NCBI GenBank assembly: GCA_903970165.1
Contig: CAJCHZ010000044.1
Location: 1 to 64,000 of the forward strand
DNA: 64,000 nt
Direction of reading: 5' to 3'
From: Betaproteobacteria bacterium
Lineage (GTDB): Bacteria; Acidobacteriota; Terriglobia; Acidiferrales; UBA7541
The translations under genes were made by a program, and so were the position numbers. Below are positions 59,144-64,000 of the stretch, in pieces (within the stretch, counting starts at the first letter, position 1; the number at the start of each line of letters is the position of its first letter). The notes beneath the pieces were generated by a model that saw nothing but the letters and a program-made list of their open reading frames with translations, was not told the DNA's origin and searched no databases.

Positions 59144-60715
59144 ATGGCAGTGCAACGCGCGCTCATCAGCGTGTTTGATAAAACAGGGATCGTGGAGTTG
59201 GCGAAGCGCCTCGCAGCCCTGCGCATCCAGATTCTTTCGACGGGCGGAACGGCAAAACTCCTGCGCGAAGCAGGCGTTACCGTGATTGACGTTGCCGACT
59301 TCACCGGCTGGCCGGAAATGCTCGGTGGCCGCGTCAAAACGCTGCATCCAAAAGTGCATGGCGGCCTGCTCTATCGCCGCAAGCATGCCGAAGATCAAAA
59401 GCAAGCCGCGGAACATGGCATTGCGCCAATCGACCTGGTCGTTGTGAACTTGTATCCGTTCGAGGCCACCGCCGCGAAGCAGGGCCTCACCGCAGAAGAG
59501 CTCATCGAGAACATCGACATCGGCGGCCCAACCATGTTGCGGTCTGCTGCAAAAAACTTCGAAAGCGTCACCGTCGTGACCGATCCGGCCGACTACGCAA
59601 AAGTGGCGCAAGAGCTGGAGGCGTCGCAGGAAACCTCTCTCGCCGTGCGCCTCGAACTGGCACGTAAAGTATTCGCTACGACTTCGCGTTACGACGGCAT
59701 GATCACCACGGAACTGGAGCGCCTATCTGTCACGTCAGGTCACGTCGCGCTCGCTGAAAAACCGCTCCTCCCCGAGCGCATCCATATCGCACTCCAAAAA
59801 CAGCAGCCTCTCCGCTACGGAGAAAACCCCCATCAAGCCGCCGCGCTTTATATCCCATCCGGAAGTGCACCGTCCGGTCTCGCTGCTGCAAAACAACTCC
59901 AAGGAAGGGAACTTTCTTACAACAACTATGTGGATCTGGAAGCCGCCCGCAGCCTCGCCGCCGAATTCGCCCAGCCAGCCGCTGTCATCGTCAAGCACAA
60001 TAATCCCTGCGGCACGGCAGAGCAGGAAACTCTCCTCGGCGCGTACTTGAAAGCCCTCGCAAGCGATCCAGTCTCCGCTTTCGGCGGCGTCCTCGCGTTC
60101 AACCGCACGGTGGACGCCGCGACGGCCGAAGAAGTCGCAAAGCTTTTCGTGGAATGTATCGCCGCTCCGGGGTTTGAAGAAAAGGCCAAAGCGATCTTCG
60201 CCGCAAAAAAGAATCTGCGCCTCCTCGAATTGCCCGCCGGCGGCCTCTCCCCCGAGCGCGAACTCCAACTCAAGCGCATACTGGGCGGAATGCTGGTTCA
60301 GCAACCAGACCTCGGCGAAATCAAAGAAAGCGAACTGAAGACCGTGACAAAACGCGCCCCAACAGCGGCCGAAATGCAAACCATGCTCTTCGCCTGGAAG
60401 GTCTGCAAACACGTAAAATCCAACGCCATTGTCTTCGCCAAAGGCGGTGCAACCCTTGGCGTCGGCGCCGGCCAAATGAGCCGCGTGGACTCCGTCAAAA
60501 TAGCCGCGATGAAAGCTCAGTCTTCACTTACAGGAACCGTCGTCGCCTCTGACGCCTTCTTTCCGTTCCCGGACGGGGTCGAAGAGGCCGCCAAAGCTGG
60601 CGCGGTAGCGGTCATTCAGCCCGGCGGCTCCGTCCGCGACCCCGAAGTAATCGCCGCCGCCGACCGTCTGAACATGGCCATGGTCTTCACCTCCATGCGC
60701 CATTTCCTCCACTAA
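59144..60715 (+). CDS. purH: Bifunctional AICAR transformylase/IMP cyclohydrolase
   Basis: Catalyses the last two steps of IMP synthesis. The N-terminal IMP cyclohydrolase domain (about 1-150) has the MGS-like fold with [28 protein letters not shown] and [16 protein letters not shown]. The C-terminal transformylase domain (about 200-523) carries [41 protein letters not shown] and [15 protein letters not shown] with the catalytic Lys-His region. 523 residues, full length. ATG 59144 is supported by AGGGGG upstream. It receives AICAR from purB. Confidence 0.97.
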   Translation: MAVQRALISVFDKTGIVELAKRLAALRIQILSTGGTAKLLREAGVTVIDVADFTGWPEMLGGRVKTLHPKVHGGLLYRRKHAEDQKQAAEHGIAPIDLVVVNLYPFEATAAKQGLTAEELIENIDIGGPTMLRSAAKNFESVTVVTDPADYAKVAQELEASQETSLAVRLELARKVFATTSRYDGMITTELERLSVTSGHVALAEKPLLPERIHIALQKQQPLRYGENPHQAAALYIPSGSAPSGLAAAKQLQGRELSYNNYVDLEAARSLAAEFAQPAAVIVKHNNPCGTAEQETLLGAYLKALASDPVSAFGGVLAFNRTVDAATAEEVAKLFVECIAAPGFEEKAKAIFAAKKNLRLLELPAGGLSPERELQLKRILGGMLVQQPDLGEIKESELKTVTKRAPTAAEMQTMLFAWKVCKHVKSNAIVFAKGGATLGVGAGQMSRVDSVKIAAMKAQSSLTGTVVASDAFFPFPDGVEEAAKAGAVAVIQPGGSVRDPEVIAAADRLNMAMVFTSMRHFLH

Positions 60716-60733
60716 ATCTTTGGCCGCCTCCTG

Positions 60734-60753
60734 GGGCACGATACATCGTGCCC
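60734..60753 (+). terminator. Hairpin after purH, terminator or REP-like element
   Basis: GGGCACGAT (60734-60742) and ATCGTGCCC (60745-60753) form a GC-rich stem with a very small central loop, followed by TCTTTCC. It lies 20 bp after the purH stop. The sequence is also a frequent short repeat type, so a terminator role is likely but not certain. Confidence 0.5.
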
Positions 60754-60762
60754 TCTTTCCTG

Positions 60763-61150
60763 TACGTCGCGCATGTTCGGCAGCTAACGGGTGAAAGTCC
60801 CGTCCCAACCTGATGGACGGTGAAGGGTAGCGAAGCGCAAGGGCGTCACCGTGAGGTGGGGTCTGAAGGAAGCGTGGAGCAAACACGCGAGCCGATAGAC
60901 AAGAAACTGGATTTGAGGCCTACGGTGGCGGGCGAGCGAGCGAGTGATCGCGAAGCCCACATCCATCAAAGACACTGGTGGTAAATCCAGCGGTTGTGCG
61001 TGGAAGGCGATCGAACTTACCTCGGGAGATCTGCTGCAGGTCACGGAATCGTGACTGAGGGTGATGACGAACGTCACACGCTTCCTCACGCGACGGCTCA
61101 AGCTCAAGGTAAACGAGGTGCAGTGGCTCGACCAGTAGAGGCGAAAGTTC
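60763..61150 (+). mobile_element. Decayed group II intron (5' ribozyme part plus reverse transcriptase fragment)
   Basis: The sequence from about 60763 reads like domain I of a bacterial group II intron: CAGCTAACGGGTGAAAGTCC, CCTGATGGACGGTGAAGGGTAG, GGTCTGAAGGAAGC and ACCTCGGGAGATCTG in the usual order. After about 61055 it switches to a reverse-transcriptase coding piece, RVMTNVTRFLTRRLKLKVNE, then a shifted reading of AVARPVE and a K-[VF] end. These match the NVTRFL...KLKVNE.KSAV.RP..RKF region of intron RTs. The start, the YADD region, maturase domain, domains V and VI and the 3' end are missing, and there are frameshifts. It cannot splice or move. Boundaries are approximate. Confidence 0.8.
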
Positions 61151-61235
61151 AAACTTTACCTCTCAACTCTTTCCAATTTTTCTGCATCAAAGCAGAGGGC
61201 GCATTTTGGCCCTGGAAACGCCCATCTTTTCGCTT

Positions 61236-61264
61236 TTGACCGTTTTCCAGCACCGTGGGATACT
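61236..61264 (+). promoter_or_regulatory. Promoter of the exported TPR gene
   Basis: TTGACC (61236-61241) and GATACT (61259-61264) are 17 bp apart, with transcription from about 61271. This gives the TPR gene its own promoter after the intron remnant. Confidence 0.5.
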
Positions 61265-61283
61265 TTTCGTTTCTGGGGCTAAG

Positions 61284-63365
61284 ATGAATCTAAGCAGACT
61301 CACCCTCGCCGCATTCCTGACCGCAATTTGCGGCGCAAACGCTGCCGGGCAATCCTCTCCGGCCGATAAAAAGCCCGACGCGGCCTCGCCGGAAGCTCCG
61401 GCTCCCCCTTCTGCTCGCGCCGAGGCCTACTACAACTATTCCATTGGCCATCTCTACGAGCAGAAGTACGAGACCACCAACCAGCCCGAGTTCGCCACGC
61501 AAGCCATCGACGCTTATAAAAAAGCCTATGCGCTTGATCCGAAATCCCCCGTTATCGGTGAACGCCTCGCCGAAATGTACTGGAAAGCCCAGCGCGTCCA
61601 CGAAGCCGTCACGGAGGCTCAGGAGCTTCTCAAGCGCGATCCCAATGATTTACAGACGCGCCGCCTCCTCGGACGCATCTATCTCCGCAGCCTTGGCGAT
61701 CTCAGCGCCAGCGCCCAATCGGAAATGGCTGAGCGCGCCATTGAGCAGTACCGCGAAGTCTGGCGCCTCGACCCCACGGACACGGAATCAGCTCTCTGGC
61801 TCGCACGCCTTTATCGGCTGCGCAATGATCACGACAAAGCCGAAGAGGTTCTGCGCAGTATGCTGGCGCAGGATCCGGAAAACGAAGCCGCTGTCGAGCA
61901 GCTCACTCAGCTTCTCCTCGACGAAGGCAAGTCCGCCGACGCCGTAGCGCTTCTTGAAGGAATTACCAGCCGGACGCCGTCTCCGACGCTCCTCGACCTT
62001 CTCGGTGACGCCTACACCCAGACGCACGACCTGCCCAAAGCGGAAGGAGCCTATCGTAAGGCCGTGGATCTCGATCCGTCTGAGCTAAGCCATCAGCGCG
62101 GCCTCGGACAGACTCTCCTCTCCGAAGAAAAATTTGCGGAAGCCCTGACCGTTTATCAAAAGCTCGCCGACTTGATGCCCGACGATTCCGACGTCTATCT
62201 GCGTCTCGCACAAATCTATCGGGAACTTCATCAGCTTGATCACGCCGAGGAAAATCTCTTGAAAGCTCGCCAGTACGCCCCTGGCAGCCTCGAGGTGATG
62301 TACAACGAGGCCATGCTTTATGAAGCCCAAGGCCGCTTTGAAGACGCTATTCGCGTGCTTTCCGATGCCGTCACCGGACTGAAATCCCAGTCCACGATTC
62401 TGCCGTCGCGCCATCGTTCGCTTGCCATCCTCTATCAGCAACTCGGCCAGCTCTACCGTGACACGCAGAACTATCAAGCAGCCGTTTACACCTATGAAGA
62501 GCTGGGCCGCCTCGGTGAAGAGGAAGACCGTCGCGCCCGCATGCTCATCATGGACACCTATCGCGCGGCCAAAGATTTGGCGAAGGCCCTGCAAACGGGC
62601 AAAGAAGCCCTCGCAAAATACCCAAGCGACTCCGGCCTTCGCACCTCTTATGCTCTCCTCCTTGGCGAAAACGGCCAGACCGATGAAGCCGTAAAAATGC
62701 TTCGCGCTCAGCTCAACAAAGGCGACGCTGACCGCGACACTTATCTCAACATCGCCCAGGTTTACGAGCGCGCCCGGCGCTACAAAGAAGCCGAAGACGC
62801 CGCCCACACCGCCGAAGTCATGCCCGGCGAGGCCCGCGACAACGAAATGGTCTGGTTTCTCCTCGGCGCCATTTATGAACGCCAGAAATTCTTCGACCGT
62901 GCCGAAGAGCAATTCAAAAAAGCGCTCGCCGTCAATCCGCGCGACGGCGCAGTCCTCAATTATTACGGCTACATGCTCGGCGACCTGGGCATCCGCCTCG
63001 AGGAAGCCGAAGCCCTCGTCCAGCGCGCTCTGAAGGAAGATCCCCACAGTGGCGCCTATCTCGATAGCCTGGGCTGGATTTATTTCCGCGAAAACAAGCT
63101 GACCGAAGCCGAAGCCACGCTGCGACAGGCCGTCACACGCGAAAGCCATGACGCTACCATTCGTTCACACCTGGGCGACGTCCTGGCCAAATCCGGCCGC
63201 ATGGATCTGGCCGCCATCGAGTGGGAAAAGTCACTCAACGAGTGGCACCGTTCTCTGCCGGCGGACGTCGAAAACGACAAAATCGCCGAGGTCGAAAAAA
63301 AACTTTCCCAGGTTAAGCACCGTATAGCGCAAAAATCTTCGCCGCAAGACGCGAAGCCTCAATAA
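61284..63365 (+). CDS. Exported tetratricopeptide-repeat protein
   Basis: A 693-residue protein. It has a signal peptide (MNLSRLTLAAFLTAICGANAAG; the Cys could suggest a lipoprotein but the context is not a strict lipobox). A Pro/Ala-rich linker is followed by at least 12 TPR units (YNYSIGHLYEQKYETTN, AIDAYKKAYALDPKSPV, AIEQYREVWRLDPTDTES, AEGAYRKAVDLDPSELSH, AEEQFKKALAVNPRDGAVLNYYGYML and similar). It is likely an extracytoplasmic scaffold. ATG 61284 is favoured over an in-frame Met at 61206. It ends 4 bp before ispE. Confidence 0.88.
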   Translation: MNLSRLTLAAFLTAICGANAAGQSSPADKKPDAASPEAPAPPSARAEAYYNYSIGHLYEQKYETTNQPEFATQAIDAYKKAYALDPKSPVIGERLAEMYWKAQRVHEAVTEAQELLKRDPNDLQTRRLLGRIYLRSLGDLSASAQSEMAERAIEQYREVWRLDPTDTESALWLARLYRLRNDHDKAEEVLRSMLAQDPENEAAVEQLTQLLLDEGKSADAVALLEGITSRTPSPTLLDLLGDAYTQTHDLPKAEGAYRKAVDLDPSELSHQRGLGQTLLSEEKFAEALTVYQKLADLMPDDSDVYLRLAQIYRELHQLDHAEENLLKARQYAPGSLEVMYNEAMLYEAQGRFEDAIRVLSDAVTGLKSQSTILPSRHRSLAILYQQLGQLYRDTQNYQAAVYTYEELGRLGEEEDRRARMLIMDTYRAAKDLAKALQTGKEALAKYPSDSGLRTSYALLLGENGQTDEAVKMLRAQLNKGDADRDTYLNIAQVYERARRYKEAEDAAHTAEVMPGEARDNEMVWFLLGAIYERQKFFDRAEEQFKKALAVNPRDGAVLNYYGYMLGDLGIRLEEAEALVQRALKEDPHSGAYLDSLGWIYFRENKLTEAEATLRQAVTRESHDATIRSHLGDVLAKSGRMDLAAIEWEKSLNEWHRSLPADVENDKIAEVEKKLSQVKHRIAQKSSPQDAKPQ

Positions 63366-63369
63366 ACGC

Positions 63370-64000
63370 ATGCGCGAAGTCCGTATCGCCGCATTCGCCA
63401 AAATCAATCTCTGCCTCGACATCCTCGGAAAGCGCCCCGACGGCTACCACGAGCTGCGCACCATTTTCCAGACGGTTTCTCTGCATGATCAGCTGATCCT
63501 TCTCCCTTCCAAACAAAAGGAAATTTCGCTCCTGATCGAAGGCAACACCGTTCTGTCCCAGGAAGCGCCGCAGAAAAATCTCGTCTTCCGTGCGGTAGAT
63601 GCCCTCCGCCGCGAACTGAAAATTCGCTCTGGCGTGGAGATCGACCTCAAAAAAAAAATCCCGGCGGGCCGTGGCCTGGGCGGGGGCTCCAGCGACGCCG
63701 CAGCCGCTCTGCTAGGCTATCTTCGCCTAACGAAACGTACCATGCCTTACCCACGCCTGCTCGAAATCGCCGCTTCTCTCGGCGCCGACGTCCCCTTCTT
63801 CCTCTCCGGGGGCCGCGCCCTGGGCATCGGTCGCGGCGACGAAATCTATCCGCTCCCCGACATCCCCAAAGTCTTCCTCGTCATTGTCTCGCCCAAAAGT
63901 ATCCATGTGCCCACTCCGGACGCCTACCGTTGGCTCAAAGCCGGCCCCCTGACATTGACAAAATCCGTCGCACACCCTAAACTTTGGAAGTTCTGTGCTC
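63370..64000 (+). CDS. ispE: 4-diphosphocytidyl-2-C-methyl-D-erythritol kinase (3' end missing)
   Basis: GHMP-family kinase of the MEP isoprenoid pathway, phosphorylating the 2-OH of CDP-methylerythritol. The N-terminus AAFAKINLCLDILGKRPDGYHELRTIFQTV holds the family-specific Lys and His. The ATP-binding glycine loop PAGRGLGGGSSDAAAALLGYLR and the segment GADVPFFLSGGRALGIGRG are intact. Only the first 210 residues lie in the window; about 90 are beyond the edge. ATG 63370 follows the TPR stop by 4 bp, suggesting cotranscription. A run of ten A encodes Lys-Lys-Lys before the glycine loop. Confidence 0.95.
   Translation, partial: MREVRIAAFAKINLCLDILGKRPDGYHELRTIFQTVSLHDQLILLPSKQKEISLLIEGNTVLSQEAPQKNLVFRAVDALRRELKIRSGVEIDLKKKIPAGRGLGGGSSDAAAALLGYLRLTKRTMPYPRLLEIAASLGADVPFFLSGGRALGIGRGDEIYPLPDIPKVFLVIVSPKSIHVPTPDAYRWLKAGPLTLTKSVAHPKLWKFCA

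Noticed and set aside
1..64000. CRISPR arrays, tRNA or rRNA genes, complete insertion sequences, prophage
   Set aside because: No regularly spaced repeats, tRNA-like cloverleaf motifs, transposase motifs or phage structural genes were noticed; tRNAs would need a dedicated scan to exclude fully.

Overview
The window looks like a chromosomal segment of an Acidobacteriota species (Terriglobia/Koribacter-like). The basis is gene content. It has a PadR regulator beside an orphan MacB/FtsX-type permease of the kind duplicated in acidobacteria, a TIGR03435/DUF3738 protein, a very large Oar-like TonB-dependent receptor, a propeller/Y_Y_Y sensor, futalosine-pathway menaquinone genes, and several secreted S9, S10, M16 and beta-lactamase-like hydrolases. 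No phage, plasmid, CRISPR array, rRNA or tRNA was seen.

Layout. 1-5.9 kb: partial pgeF, a broken vapBC pair, rlmN carrying an in-frame repeat insertion, a cysteine dioxygenase, an M16 peptidase, an RraB-like protein and a PhyH-type dioxygenase. 6.0-10.8 kb: a WalJ-type metallo-hydrolase, then a lysine riboswitch followed by dapE-dapB-dapA-dapD, a complete succinylase-branch module under lysine feedback. 10.8-14.9 kb (minus strand): ECF sigma factor, zinc-finger anti-sigma factor and two exported HEAT-repeat proteins in one tightly coupled operon. 15.1-18.3 kb (minus): PadR and an ABC-type permease, with a candidate PadR operator. 18.3-20.8 kb: a structured RNA candidate (6S-like) ahead of purB, a strong terminator, then efp. 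20.9-30.7 kb (minus): a peptidase M24-SnoaL fusion, a TIR-TM-TPR protein, a serine hydrolase, an epoxide-hydrolase-like protein and a propeller-GGDEF sensor. 30.9-38.5 kb: a poorly known locus with a BlaI-like operator, a second PadR with a membrane partner, a TonB receptor and an HD-GYP protein. 38.5-48.9 kb: an S9 peptidase, an intact vapBC, a glycosyltransferase 2, a quinone oxidoreductase, a two-TM ion channel, OsmC, a thioredoxin-DUF3738 protein, DUF486 and a ParE/RHH module. 49.1-58.2 kb: an orphan PstS, the ubiX-mqnP-mqnE operon divergent from larB, an MDR dehydrogenase, an S10 peptidase and selA. 58.3-64 kb: an MXAN_5187-type protein, purH, a decayed group II intron, an exported TPR protein and the start of ispE.

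Functional themes are lysine/diaminopimelate supply, menaquinone synthesis, purine synthesis (purB, purH), envelope stress or surveillance (sigma/anti-sigma/HEAT), c-di-GMP turnover (a GGEEF synthase and an HD-GYP hydrolase about 6.5 kb apart) and extracellular peptide degradation. Three toxin-antitoxin loci, the intron remnant and scattered short palindromes are the mobile or repetitive component. The most unusual items are the repeat inserted inside rlmN, the 6S-like RNA candidate, the missing stop codon of the dehydrogenase that runs antisense into larB, the peptidase-SnoaL fusion, and several high-quality operator palindromes.
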